A DNA stretch of 60,288 nt. It comes from Zygnema cylindricum. Its lineage: Eukaryota > Streptophyta > Zygnematophyceae > Zygnematales > Zygnemataceae. The position numbers were made by a program, and so were the translations under genes. Below the pieces are notes generated by a model. That model saw nothing but the letters and a program-made list of their open reading frames with translations. It did no database searches and was not told the origin of the DNA. Shown piece by piece: positions 1-11,867 of this stretch (position 1 is its first letter; each line of letters begins with the position of its first letter). Location: assembly GCA_037447655.1 (NCBI GenBank), contig JBBHKE010002820.1, positions 27,421-87,708 on the forward strand, written 5' to 3'.

Positions 1-21
1 TTTTTTTTTTTTTTTGCTTTT

Positions 22-3000
22 AATAGTTTTTGTTTGGGTGGTTTTAATGTTTTTTATTTGGGTTTTTTGGGTATTTTTTATTGCTTTTTTCTGGTTTTTT
101 TGGGTTTTTTTTATGCGTTTGAGGGTATTCAAGGTTTTTTTGTCAAGGGATTTTTCGGGTTAATTTTTGGATTTGTTTATTTGGAGTTTTTGGGTTTTTT
201 TTTGTGTTTTTTTTGGGTTTTTTTAAGGCTGTTGTAAGGTTCTTTTTGATTTTTTTTTGGGTTTTAATACTGTTTTAATGTGGTTCAAGAAAACTTGTCG
301 ATAATTGACAAGTTTATTTCAAAAAAAACAAAAGTTAGTATTCTATGTTGTTTTTTTTTAGGCTTTCTGGTTTATAAGGGTTTTTAAGTTTTTCTGGGTT
401 TTTGTGTGTTTTTAAGGATTTTTTGGAGAGTGTTTTGGTTTTCTGGGGTGTTTTTCGAGGTTTTCCAAGCTTTTAAGGGTTTTGTTCGGGTAGTTTTCAG
501 GTTTTTTATTTGGGTTTTAGGGTATTTTTTATGGCTTTTTTTGGATTCTAAGTTTTCAGAATGATAAAGGTTTGTTTTTTTTTTATTGTTTTTCCGGGTT
601 TATTTTTTGGTTTGCTATTTAGGGTTTTTTGTTTTTTTGTCTGTTTTTTGGGGGTTGTCTTAAGGTTGTTATAAGGTTGTTATAAGGTTTTTTTTGGGTT
701 TTTTCCTGGGTGTTAATAGTGTAATTAAAGTTTTCTTTTTTTAGCTTTCTTCTTTCAATTTTGCTGTTATTATTTGTTTTGTTTTTTTTTTTTTTTTTTA
801 TTTGTTAGGGTCTTTTTTAGTTTTTTTGATGACTTTTGTATGGTTTTGGGATTTCTAGGCCCTTTTGGCGGTCTTTAGGCCATTTTTGGGGTCTTTAGGC
901 ATTTTATGGGGTTTTTGGGCCCTTTTTTGGGGTTTTTCAGGTTTTTCAATTGTTAAACTATAGTATTTTCAAAAGCTGATTGAAAATGACAAAAGCCCTC
1001 CATATAAAGAGAAAAAGTATTACAAATCGTTAAATAAATGCTGAAAAATGACTTTAAACTGTTTTATTTTATTTTTTGCTCAGGTTTTTGGTGTTTTTCT
1101 CTTTGTGGGCCGTTTTTGGGTTTTTTTGGCCTTTTGTGGGGTTTTTGGGCCAATTTTTTGACTTTATAGGCCATTTTTTTGGGTTTTTGGGTTATTTCAT
1201 GTGGATTTGGGCCCATTTCTAGGGTTTTTCGGGCTATTCTCTTGGGTTTTTTTCCTTTCGAGGTTTTTAAATTGTTTTTGGGGTTTTCTAGGGTTTTAGG
1301 CCGTTTTTTTCATTTTTTTTGCCTTTTTTCATATCGTCAAAAATCTCTTAAAAACTATAAAAACTTTTGTACAAGGATTTTTTTTTCTTTTTTTCAGGCC
1401 ACTAATTCAAAAATGACTAAAAAATGGCCAAAAAAAGAACTACTAAAATCTTTAAAAACCTATGAAACTCTAAAATGTTTTTTTTTTTTTTCTTATTTTC
1501 TGGTTATCGATGGTTGTAGATGAATGGGGAGGGAGGTAGAACCTTTATTGTACATTTTGAAAATGTTTTTTGACTAAAGAAGTGTTTAAACAGAAAATTT
1601 CGACAAGTAGTATTGAAACAATGTTTTTTGGCAAAAGTAGTGTTTAAACAATTGTTTACGATAGAACCTTATGAGTGGTTTTACACCCTCTCTCCCTCCT
1701 CTTAATACTAACTATGGACAACTGAAAAAAAAAAAACAAAATGCTTTAGAGTTTCCATAGGTTTCAAATTTTCAAGGTTATTTTTTGCCATTTTGTCATT
1801 TCTAAACAGTCGTTTAAAAAAAAACCTTGTATAAACAGTTTTTACAGCTTTTAAGAGTTTTTTGACGATATGAAAAAAGGCAAAACCTCAGAAAACCAAA
1901 CAAAACACTACAAAACAGTTTAAAACCACAAAGGAAAAAACCAAATGATGTCAAAACCCCAAAAAAATTGGGCCCAAATCCCCACCATGAAATGGCTAAC
2001 TCAATAAATGGCTAAAAAACCCAAAACAAAAACCAAAAGCGACCAAAAACAGAAAAAACCGTAAGCAAGAAAAAATAAAACAAAACAAGGATTTTTTTCA
2101 GCATTGTTAACGATTGTAATACTTTCTGTTATATGGGCTTTGTCATTTTCAATCGGCTTTTAGAAAATACTATGGTTTTCAATTAAGAAAAATACAAAAC
2201 CAGAAAAGCCAAAAACCAGTAAGGCTAAGACTCAAAAGGACAAAGACATAAAGGACCAGAACCTCAAACCTAAAACCTCAAAAAATGAAAATACTAACAA
2301 ATCAATAAAACAAATAGTAAATGGGAGAGGAGAAAAGAAGAATGTCACTTTCTAAAAAAATAGATAAATAATAATAACTACAAAATTGAAAGAAAAGCTA
2401 ATAAAAAGAAAACCTTAATTACACTATTAAAAACCCAGAAAAAACCCAAAAAGAACCCCATAACAACCTCAAGACAGCCCCCGAAAAACACAGAAAAAAA
2501 CAAAAAACCCTAAATAAACAAACCCAAATATTAACCCGTAAAATCCCTAAAAAAAAAAAAACCTTGAATACCCTGAAAAGCTTAAAAAATCCCAAAAAAC
2601 CAAAATAAAGCCATAAAAATTATTCTAAAAACCCAAATGAAAAACCTGAAAACTACCCAAACATAACCCGTAAAAGCTTGGAAAACCTCGAAAAATACCC
2701 TAGAAAACCAAAGCACTCTACAAAAATCCTTAAAAACACACAAAAACCCAAAAAAACTTAAAAACCCTTATAAACCAGAAAGCCTTAAAAAAACAACATA
2801 TAACACTAACTTATTCATTTTATAAAAAATAAACTTGTCAATTATCGACAAGTTTTGTTGAACCACCTGAAAACTGTACTAAAACCAAAAAAAAAACTCA
2901 AAAAGAACCTTACAACAACCTTAAGAAACCCAAAAAAAAACACAAAAACAAACCCAAAAACTCCAAATAAACAAATTCAAAAATTAACCCGAAAAATCTC

Positions 3001-3128
3001 TTGACAAATAAAGCCTTGAATACCCTGAAAAGCTTCAAAAAACCCCGAAAAGCCAAAAAATAGCCATAAAAAATATCCTAAAAACCCAAATAAAAACCTT
3101 AAAATCACCCGAACAAAAACTATTGAAA
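22..3128. repeat. Giant imperfect inverted repeat (foldback element)
   Basis: The T/G-rich left arm (about 22-1530) is matched in reverse complement by the A/C-rich right arm (about 1690-3128). Anchors are 'cttgtcgataattgacaag' at about 294 against 2835, the 'aatagtttttgtttgggtgg' region at 22 against about 3105-3125, and the 'tattttcaaaagctgattg' region at about 962 against 2150-2175. Each arm also holds an internal tandem duplication of about 450 bp (34-360 resembles 480-780). The loop (about 1530-1690) contains two direct copies of an 'aatgttttttg...gtgtttaaac' segment. No transposase is visible. Low-complexity ORFs inside the arms are rejected as composition artefacts. The left end touches the window edge, so the true terminus and any target duplication are unseen. 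Confidence 0.85.
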
Positions 3129-4477
3129 ACTGGTTATTAGGATTGAGAATCACACAATCTGTGTCTCCACATGCCACCTGGCATGAAAGAACGTGAAAGA
3201 AATGGGTATTACTGTTGTTGGTACGAATATCGGTTGGAAACACAACAAATGGAGACGGCGATTTTTTCAAATTACTTAAACTATAAGCATTTGAGTAGAT
3301 AGATGAACCGGAGTATTCATCTCTTTGTGTGGCTTTAAAGTCAAAATGCCAATCGGCTTTTGATTGCTAACATCGTTTCAGGATATTCAGGCATATGTGT
3401 TTGGAGTTTTTTTGTTTTTTTGTGGAACGTTTTACTTTTTCTCTTGCGTTTTTGTTTATTGTGGGTGTGACAATTGCGAGAGCATTTTCCAACGTAGTTT
3501 TTTTAGTGATATTTATCACAAATACCTTGAGTTTTTATTTCCCGGTTTTTATAAGTTTAACTGTATCGAGTTTTAGTTAAAGACAGTTGTTAAATGGCGT
3601 GGGCTTGACCTTTTCTGCTTTCATTTAATTGGGTCTCTACGCTTTATTTTGATGTGTTTATATGTATGCCTTCAAATAGTGATCGTGATCAAACAACAAT
3701 ATCCCAAATACTATGAGGAAACATTTACCTTTGGCCTTTCATTTTGTAAGCACCTTTTATTACTTTTGGGAAATGGACTGAGAAGAAAAATACAAGACTC
3801 GATATGTTGTTGTTATCCATCTTGAGATAGAAATTGGATGATAATGCTCAATATGAATGCAACAACATGCGAAACAAAATTTTGAACGATTTTTTGATTA
3901 TATAAGCTTGAGCAAACATACATATATTTTGAAGGATTCATGGTCTGGCTTTTACTTGAAAAGGCCAATCATATTTTGACTGCTAATATTGTTTCAGGTT
4001 AGTCAAATGTTCATGATCGGCGATTTTTTCTTTCGTTGTTTGTGAAAAGTTTACTTATTTTCTTGTATTGTTTCTTTATCGTTTGTACGACTCGATCGTG
4101 GATAGAAAAACCAAGATCCACAATTACGATGGGAGTTTTTTCTTACCGTTTTGCCTTTTACTATGCAAGCGAATTTAGAATAATAGTGACAAATTCCAAA
4201 ATTGGTCTAAAATTACATCCTTTTTTAAGCCCCGTTTCTTCTTTATACCCTATTTTTATCGATCTTAAATCCAGTTTTGTCAAAAAAAAAAATGTTTTAA
4301 AAAAAAATCTCCCGGTCAACATGGACCGCCGCACTATATTGCTCCCTTGTTTATGTTTTTTCCTCCTTGCTAGGCCAAGACTAACAATCGCCATCTGCAC
4401 ACTAACAACCCTACGGAAGGGAGAGAAAAGAAGGGAGAGAAGAGAAGGGAAAGAAGAGAGAGGATAGAGAGGAGCGA
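3129..4477. other. Gene-free stretch with a dispersed direct repeat
   Basis: No ORF here is recognisable. Segments at about 3340-3480 and 3960-4100 are diverged direct copies: both carry 'gccaatc..tttgattgctaa..tgtttcagg' followed by a T-rich block. This points to a duplicated non-coding unit of about 620 bp. ORFs of 143 aa on opposite strands at 4036-4592 overlap each other and show no domain, so they are not called. The stretch ends in a GA-rich tract at 4418-4475. Confidence 0.5.
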
Positions 4478-4920
4478 GAGTGATAAATGTAGGATCGTTG
4501 CTCACAAAGCAATCGTACAAAAAAATAAAATATGCACAGCGGAAGCTTAACACTAATAGTCTCACAAACTCACACCAAAGTACATCGACCAAATATATAT
4601 TTATTCAGCCGAAGGCTTTTCCTTTTCCTTTACAAAACTCTCTCTTACCCTCACTCTCCTTACTCACATCTTCTCACTCACTAACTCTCACTTCTCCATT
4701 TACTCTAAGGTACTTCTTCCTCACACTCACTCTCACTTAACTCTGATACATCACTCTTTCAGACGCATGATGCATCCACAACTATAGACACATAATAATT
4801 CAGGATTCATACTTCTCCTTAAATAAGAGCTCTAAGGGAAGACTTAGTTTGCACGACTTCTCCCACTAACTACACGGAAACTTACTCAGACAAACTAGAA
4901 CCTTCAACGCCGAAACAGAA
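4478..4920 (-). repeat. LTR-like remnant
   Basis: The block begins 'tgataaatgtagg' and contains 'atgcacagcgga' (4532-4542). The same motif sits at the equivalent place in the Gypsy-1 LTR (12827-12838). A TATA-like 'ttatttaagg' is seen in reverse complement at about 4813-4822. The arrangement (minus-strand U5/R, then TATA, then U3 at higher coordinates) fits the end of an LTR on the minus strand. No primer site or second LTR was found, so this would be a solo or truncated LTR. This is a structural guess, not a homology result. Confidence 0.35.
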
Positions 4921-6625
4921 CTGACGCCAAACTAACAGAACTGACGCTGAACTAACAGATCTGATGCTGAACTAATAAATGTGACGCCGAAATTATATAA
5001 CTGACGCCGAACTAACAGATCTGACGCCGAACTAACAGAATTGACACCGAACTAACAAAACTGACGCCGAACTAATAGATCTGACGCCAAACTAACATTT
5101 CTGACACCGAACTAACATAACTAACGCCGAACTAACAGAACTGACGCCAAACTAACAGAATTGACGCCGAACTAACAGAACTGACGCCGAACTAAAGATC
5201 AGACGCCCAACTAACAAAATGAACGCCGAACTAAAAGAACCGACGCCGAACTAACAGATCTGACGCCGAAGTAACAGAACTGACGCCGAACTAAAGATAT
5301 GACGTCGAACTAAGAGATCTATTGCCGAAATAAGAGATCTGACACCGAACTAACAGATGTGACGCCGAACTAACAGATTTAACGCCGAACTAACATAATT
5401 GACGCCGAAATAACATATCTGACGCCAAACTAACAGATCTGACGCCGAACTAACAGATCCGACGCCGAACTAACAGAATTGACGCCGAGCTAACAAAATT
5501 GAAGCCGAACTAACAGATCTCACGCCGAACTAACAAAACTGACGCCCAACTAACAGATCTAGATCTAACGTCGAACTAACAAAATTGACGCTGAACTAAC
5601 AAATCTGACGCCGAACTAACAGATCTGACGCCAAACTAACAAAATTGACGCTGAAATAACATATGTGACGCCGAACTAACACATCTGACGCTGAACTAAC
5701 ACATCTGACGCTGAACTAACAGAACTGACGCCGAACTAACAAAAGTGACGCCGAACTAGCAGATGTGAAGCCGAACTAACAGATCTGACGCCGAACTAAC
5801 AGATCAGACGCCGAACTAACAGAACTGACGCCGAACTAACAGAACTGACGCCGAACTAACAGATCTCACGCCAAACTATCAGAACTGAGACCGAACTAAC
5901 AGATCTGACGCTGAACTAACAGAACCGACGCCGAACTAATAGATCTGACGCCGAACTTACAGATCTGATGCTTAACTAATAAATGTGACGCCGAAAATAT
6001 ATAACTGACGCCGAACTAACAGAATTGACACCGAACTAACAAAACTGACGCCGAACTTATAGATCTGACGCCAAACTAACATTTCTGACACCGAACTAGC
6101 AAAACTAACGTCGAACTAACAGAACTGACGCCAAACTAATAGAATTGACGTTGAACTAACATAACTGACGCCGAACTAACAGATCAGACACCCAACTAAC
6201 AAAATGAACGTCAAACTAAAAGAACTGAGGCCGAACTAACAGAACTGACGCCAGACTAACAAAACTGACGCCGAACTAGCAGATGTGAAGCCGAACTAAC
6301 AGATCTGACGCCAAACTAACACATCAGACGCTGAACTAAAACTAATAGAACCGACGCCGAACTAACAGAACTTACGCCGAACTAACAGATCTCACGCCAA
6401 ACTATCAGTACTGACACCGAACTAACAGATCTGACGACGAACTTACAGATATGACGCCGAACTAACAGACCTGACGCCAAACTAATAGATCTGACGCCGA
6501 ACTAATAGATCTGACACCGAACTAACAGATCTGACGCTGAACTAACAGATCTGACGCCGAACTTACAAAACTGACGCCGAACTAATACATCTGACGCCAA
6601 ACTAATAGATCTGACGCTGAACTTA
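4920..6625. repeat. 20-bp minisatellite array (about 85 copies)
   Basis: The array is a near-continuous run of the unit 'gacgccgaactaacagatct' with 1-4 substitutions per copy and occasional indels. Common variants end in 'agaact' or 'aaaact'. At 20 bp per unit over 1.7 kb this is about 85 copies. It lies next to an LTR-like block, in the position an LTR U3 would occupy. Reading frames through it, such as the C-terminal end of the minus ORF at 6502-7410, come from the repeat. Confidence 0.95.
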
Positions 6626-7440
6626 AACGTGCCCTGGAATTTAAACCGTACCACGGTACTATGTACTAAATAACTTACCAACTGTACAGTGCTAAATGAC
6701 ACGAATAAATACTTACGTAACAATTTCTCAAAGTTTAATTTGATGCGACAATGACTTAAATGGGGAGGTAAACTGTACAATAAATATAAATGAACAATAA
6801 ACTTAAATTGAACACAAACGTGAATCCGACCGATCTGCCGATTCACCCAATAACCTAACAAAGAGGAGGGGGAGAATCGAGAGGGGGGAGAATAGAGAGG
6901 AGGGAGAAGAGGGAGAGGATGGAAAACAAGGAGAGGAGGGAGGGAGAGAGGGAGAGAAAGAAGAGGAAAAAGAGGAAAGGATTGAGATAGGGGAGAGAAA
7001 AGATAGGAGGGAGAGAAGGGAGAGAAGGGAGAGAAGGGAGAGAAATGAGAGAAGAGAGAGCAGATAAAGGAGGAAGAGGCGGGGGAGACGGGAGTAGAAG
7101 GAGAGGAATGAGAGGAGGGCGAGAAGGGAGAAAGGGGAAGTAGGGAGAGAAGGAAAAAAACCAACTGTGTCCCTTTACCTTTTGATGGTATGACCATCGA
7201 GGCTCGCCCCCTCTTTTCCTCCCCTTCCAGTTTCTCTCTCGCTAACCTACCCATCTCCATGTCTCTCTCCCTCTCCCTATATTTTTCTCTCTCCCTATTT
7301 CTCTTTCTCTCCTTCTCCCTCAATCTCCCTCTCGTGCTCCCTCTCCCTTTCCAACTCCTATTTGACTCCCTCTCTTGCCTCTCTCCCCCCGTCTCCTTTC
7401 CCTCCTTCACAACCTAAATCTCCCCCTGCCTCCTCCCCAC
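6626..7440. repeat. Unique AT-rich spacer, then GA-rich and CT-rich tracts
   Basis: 6626-6860 is AT-rich with no recognisable feature. From 6861 to 7150 the plus strand is almost pure purine (gagagggag motifs). From 7200 to 7440 it is almost pure pyrimidine (ctctccctct motifs). The two tracts are roughly complementary and could fold back. ORFs of 302 aa (minus) and 75 aa (plus) here are low-complexity Ser/Pro/Leu or Arg/Glu and are rejected. Confidence 0.7.
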
Positions 7441-8514
7441 TGTGCTAAAATATACCTCTATCTTTCTACCCCCTAAAATATTCCCCTTCACCTGTTTGTC
7501 TCTCCCCCCTAAAATTTTCCCTTTAACCTCTATCCTTGCTTCTATCTCCCTCCTCCGATCTGCCTCTACCATGGCCTCCGCCGCCACTAGCAATCTATCC
7601 GGACGTGGCACATCTCTTTGCCTTACCCGTACAAGTCTCCTCCTTTTCGGTGGTGGAGAGGACGATGACACCATGAATACTATTGTGCTGGATAATTTTG
7701 GTAATTCGAGAAGGGAAGGTAAGCTGGCTGTGCAGAGCAAAACACTCTCCAAACTACTTCGACTAGGTGGTTCGTGAAAGCTGAGTGAAGTCTTAACCGC
7801 GAGGGTTGAGGGTTCTACTGTTGGACTTTTCCAATCGTCGCAGCGTCCGAGGGTATCGCAACGTCCAACATTTAATAAACTTCGTTGCTGCGACAAAACC
7901 GAGGGTTCGAGGTCACCAATGTGGTGAAACACAATTTCGCTGTTGCGATTTTCTCTCAACGTAGCGATGGCGCTGCGATCCTCTGACGGCGCCTCGACTA
8001 TGCTGCGCTTTGGTGGCTCCGCCACCATAGCGATGTGGTCCGTTAACATCACCGCCGCGTTTCTTCGCCGCGTCCCCAATATGATCGCGATGGTTGCGAT
8101 TCTGCGATTCGTTCCTTTATCGCGTCCGCTGCGATTGCCCCTCCGGTAAAGCCGAGTGTCCGCATCCTGCGTAAACCAGCGCAACAATTCAGGTGAATTC
8201 ATATCCTCCTCGTCCACCCAAGAGTCGTCTTCAACTCCATATCGAGTTAGAATTCCGAGAGCGACGTGACTAAAGGATCTCCCCCACTTCGTACTTGTCC
8301 GATGTACCCTGAATGGGCGGTAAAACGGTATTCGATTGTCGATTAGGAAAAATCGAATCGGGGTCGCGAAACGGTTGAGGAGGGAAACATGGAAGCCACT
8401 GTGGATATGCCAGTCCTTTTGTACATCCAGCTTATAGGTCACTTCTCCCACCTTTGATAGAACAGTGAACGGGCGCGTAAATCTCGGTGCCAACTTCTTG
8501 GAGAGGGCACCCAC
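7414..8514 (-). pseudogene. Gypsy-1 integrase C-terminal domain and chromodomain-like end
   Basis: The first 130 or so codons match the gypsy integrase C-terminus: a 'KLAPRFTRPFTVLSKVGEV' type motif, then 'HIHSGFHVSLLNRF', then a chromodomain-like 'VEDDSWVDEEDMNSPELL'. These assist integration and target choice. The homologous part ends near 8150. The remaining 240 or so codons, down to 7414, are open but resemble nothing in Pol and are rich in GTTGCGA/GCGGCG-type sequence, probably U3 or flanking DNA read through. In this frame it follows a break from the upstream integrase core. Confidence 0.7.
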
Positions 8515-8693
8515 TTTGCCATATTAAGGCAAACTTTATCAACCATGCTGAATACGATGTCCTTCCGGTGAGCGTCGGCCTCCGACTTTTGATGGTCCTT
8601 TGTAAGCTGGAGCGCATTCACCGCCTTTTGTAGATTCCTTTGCAGCCTTTTGGCAAAATCCAGAGCTGTGGGTGTAGGGCAATCCGTTGCCAA

Positions 8694-9626
8694 TAAATTT
8701 TGGGGAAGGGTGAGCTAGCGTTGATTGAGGGAAAATGGTGGAGGGTTCATGGACGAGTGCACCGCGCTGTCGTACGCCACCTCAATTATCGTCAAATGGT
8801 TTACCCAATCCGTTTGGTGCACCGATACATAAGCCCACAAAGCCTCCTCCAAAGTCCGATTCACCCTTTTGGTCTCACCATCGGTCTGAGGGTGACAAGC
8901 TGTGGACATGGCCAACTGCGTTCCACACAGCTCGAACAAACTTCTTCACAAGTGGCTCCAAAAATTTTCATCACGCTCGTTGACGATCCTCTTCGGAAGT
9001 GCGTGATGGCGGAATATCTCCCGAAAGAATAAGTCTGCCGCATCCCGCGCTGTGGTTGTGGTTGTCGTGGGTAGGAAAATGGGCCATTTTCGTCAAATAA
9101 TACACGACGACGAAGATGGGGTCAAAGCCTTCCCGAGTCAACGAAATAGCAACGATGAAGTCCATCGAAATCGCCTCTCAAGGAATAGATGGTATCGGAA
9201 GGGGTTGTAACAGACCTTGGTCACCCGATTCCAATTTATTTTTGTTACAAGAGTCACTCGTCCGACATACTCTGCAATGTCCCAAGTCATGTTCGGCCAA
9301 TAATACGCCTCAGCCACACGTGCAGTTGTTTTATCCCCCCCAAAATGTGCACTGAGCGGCTCGTCATGGCTCATTTTAAGTATCGAATGACGTAACTCTT
9401 GGTTTGTCGAAAAGTAAAGTCTAGTTGTCTGACTCGGTCTATTCCGCCACATACCATTGGCGGTTCGAACTAATACCTTCCGTTCTACCAGCTCCTTGAT
9501 TGTCTCGTCTTCGTCGTATGCGACCTTAATCCTACTTAACCACTTGTCGTCTACTTGTACCGTACTGGTCACTGCGTTGAGTTTTGGATCCTGCGCATTG
9601 TCCGACGATGCGGTGTTCTTTTTCAC
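8694..9626 (-). pseudogene. Gypsy-1 integrase, zinc-binding and catalytic core (broken)
   Basis: The N-terminal part (9138-9626) shows the HHCC-type approach 'HFGGDKTTARVAEAYYWPNM' but lacks the expected paired cysteines afterwards. The catalytic core is spread over frames at 8971-9165 ('MDFIVAISLTREGFDPI', 'TKMAHF') and 8715-8939 ('CHPQTDGETKRVNRTLEE'). The first catalytic Asp of the DDE triad is replaced by Tyr in 'VVVYYLTKMAHF', where the family has Asp-Arg. The second Asp (in 'NERDENFW') and the Glu in 'NRTLEE' remain. Frame changes and a stop after 'FWSHL' show it is dead. Confidence 0.75.
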
Positions 9627-9823
9627 AGAGCTACGTTTCCATCCTGCGATGCTTGCGATTGTTGCTCCGTCACTGGCGCAGCTACTCCGGGTCTTCTTGT
9701 CAGCGCATCCGCCGGGTTCGTCTTGCCCGGTTTATACTCAATATCTAGTTCCCGCCCGAAGGTCTGAAAAAACGTCATTCATCGCACCTGTTTCTTTGAC
9801 AACTTCGGCTGTGTCTGAAGATA

Positions 9824-10228
9824 CTATAGGGCGTGGTGATCGGTGATGATCGTGATCTGCTTCCCTTGAACGTAACATTTCCAAACCTCTAGCGCATTAA
9901 AAATTGCGATTGTCTCCTTTTCATGGGTGGCCCATGTAAGCTCAACTGCATTTTGTTCCCGACTGTCGTAGGCAATGGGTTGAAGGCCTTTTCCTTCATC
10001 CTGTATAAGGATCGCTCCAATAGCCGTATCGCTAGCGTCGGTGATTATCGTCCAAGGTAATTCTGGGTCGGGGACAGCTAACATAGGGGCGGTAACCAAC
10101 CGCTCCTTTAGCGTGTCAAAGGTTGCCCCTTGCGCCGTTTTCCACTCGTAGGGCACGTCATTCTTAAGTAAGTCCGTGAGTGGTGCAACAATTTTTGCGT
10201 AACCTTCGACAAAACGACGATAGTAGGA
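9824..10228 (-). pseudogene. Gypsy-1 RNase H
   Basis: RNase H degrades the RNA of the RNA:DNA hybrid during reverse transcription. It reads in the same frame as RT after an in-frame TGA at about 10229-10231 that interrupts the conserved FLGL.SYYRRF junction. Visible motifs are 'VAPLTDLL', 'TIITDASDTAIGAIL' (catalytic Asp) and 'ITIITDHHAL'. A further in-frame TAG follows 'DHHAL', where the family continues with a YLQTQ-like segment. That segment is readable just downstream at 9640-9825, with another stop replacing the usual Trp. Confidence 0.75.
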
Positions 10229-11053
10229 TCATAATCCGAGAAAGCTCCGTAACTTTGTAATGTTTGTCGGCTGCGGCCACTCGTTAACTGCCCTAGTTTT
10301 GTTCGGATCCACTGCAATCCCATCCCGACTCACCACATGGCCCATAAACTCAATTTTCTCCTTCAAAAAGTCACATTTACTCCTTTTTGCATACAACCTG
10401 TTCTCCCGAAGGAATTGTAGGACCGTCCGTAGATGCTCCATATGATCCTCCAGCGTTCGGCTATACACTAAGATGTCGTCTAGAAAGACGCTTACAAACA
10501 CGTCCAAATATTGCCGAAAGATGGAATTCATCAAATGCATAAAGGTTGCCAGTGCGTTGGTCAATTGGAATGGCATAACCCGAAATTGGAAATGACCGTA
10601 CGGAGTTCTAAATGTTGTCTTATCCACATCTTCCTCGACAATTCTGACTTGGTGATAGCCGCTTCGCAGGTCTATCTTCGAAAAATACTTTGCACCTCGT
10701 AGTTGATCCAAGAATTCGTCTATCTTCGGTAGAGGGTACGCATTTTTCACCATTAAATTTTTTAGCGCTCGGTAATCCACACACATACGAAAACCTCCAC
10801 CCTTCTTATTTACGAAGAGAACGGGGGCTCCGTACGATGACTTGCTCGGTTCAATTGCTCCGACTTTGACCAACTCCGCAAGTTGCTTTTTGAGTTTGTC
10901 CAATTCAGTGTAACTCATCTTGTACATCCGATTAGCCGGGGGTACCGCTCCGGGAACAAGCTCTATCTTGTGTTCTACTTCACGCTTCGGAGGTAAGCCT
11001 TCTGGGAGTTTCGGAGGAAAGACATCTACATACTCCTCGACAAGTTTTGTCAC
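10229..11053 (-). pseudogene. Gypsy-1 reverse transcriptase
   Basis: The open stretch of 274 codons covers most RT blocks: '[14 protein letters not shown]', '[18 protein letters not shown]', '[20 protein letters not shown]', '[15 protein letters not shown]' and the catalytic '[10 protein letters not shown]' (the xxDD box), ending at 'RSFLGL'. It would copy element RNA into DNA. Catalytic residues look intact within this piece, but it is severed from RNase H by a stop and from PR by a frame change near 11054-11369. Confidence 0.85.
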
Positions 11054-11236
11054 GACTTTCGGGGCCTCTACGGAAGTCTTTCCGGTGTCGTCACCTTCTT
11101 TTGAGTCGAAGTAGGGATCTTTCTTCCTCCATTCCTCTGGAATCCCCTCCTACGGCTCCTCCATAGGTTGGACGACCGCCATACCAATTGTCTCCCCTTT
11201 CTTGAGTGCCCTTTTAAGCTGTAAAGCCGAAAGTAG

Positions 11237-11542
11237 GCGTCCCTCTTCCGCTCCCTTACCAGCCGCTCCCGCTTTTACCTCAAACTCTTCTTCACCCTTC
11301 TTCACTCTCAGTCGCCACTTGTCCAATCAATTGTCGGATTCTACTTTTGTAGCCACGGCTTCCTCAAGATTACCTCATGATCTCCAAGAGGCGTCCCTCT
11401 TCCGCTCCCTTACCAGCCGCTCCCGCTTTTACCTCAAAATCTTCTTCACCGTTGTTCACTCTCATGTCGCCACTTCTCCAATCAATCGTCGGATTCCACT
11501 TTTGTAGCCACGGTTTCCCTAAGATTACCTCATGATCTCCAA
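11237..11542. repeat. 153-bp tandem duplication inside Gypsy-1 pol
   Basis: 11237-11388 and 11389-11542 are near-identical direct copies, both starting 'aggcgtccctcttccgctcc' and ending 'attacctcatgatctccaag'. They differ at roughly ten positions. The duplication lies at the PR-RT boundary and adds to the disruption of the reading frame. Confidence 0.9.
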
Positions 11543-11867
11543 GAGGTAATACATGAAGGGTGTCATACCATTGGAACTTCCAAATTTTGACGCGTAACCT
11601 CGGAGTTCGATGAGTACTGTATAGGGAACTTCCGTCGGCCAATTGCACCGACTGATGATCCTTTAGCACCACGAGAGGAAGTTTGAACTTTTTCACAGTC
11701 ACCTCGTTGATGAAGTTCCCCAATGCACTAGAGTCCACCATGAAGCTAGCTGCGCTCACTCCGATTCGACCTTGGAATATTAAAGGGTCTCCTCCATCAC
11801 CAGATAACCTCATGACGTTAAGCTTGCCTTTCTTAAGACCTCTCTTTTTTGGGCATTCTCGGGCCAT
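11370..11867 (-). pseudogene. Gypsy-1 aspartic protease with zinc-knuckle end
   Basis: The segment begins with the second half of the gag zinc knuckle ('MARECPKKRG') and runs into a retropepsin-like domain: 'FMVDSSALGNFI' is the active-site region, 'VQLADGS' the flap region and 'VILGKPWLQKWNP' the C-terminal block. Where functional gypsy proteases have Asp-Ser/Thr-Gly, this copy has Asp-Ser-Ser, so the conserved Gly is lost. It is in the same frame as gag, separated by one TAG codon. Confidence 0.75.

Noticed and set aside
4920-6625. CRISPR array
   Set aside because: The 20-bp units are contiguous with no unique spacers. This is a eukaryotic minisatellite.
6502-7410. 302-codon minus-strand ORF
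   Set aside because: Its halves are translations of a GA/CT-rich tract and of the 20-bp minisatellite. No domain.
7903-7930. Primer-site-like 'ttggtgacctcgaacc' on the minus strand downstream of Gypsy-1 Pol
   Set aside because: No LTR end or element body fits around it; too short to call a nested element.
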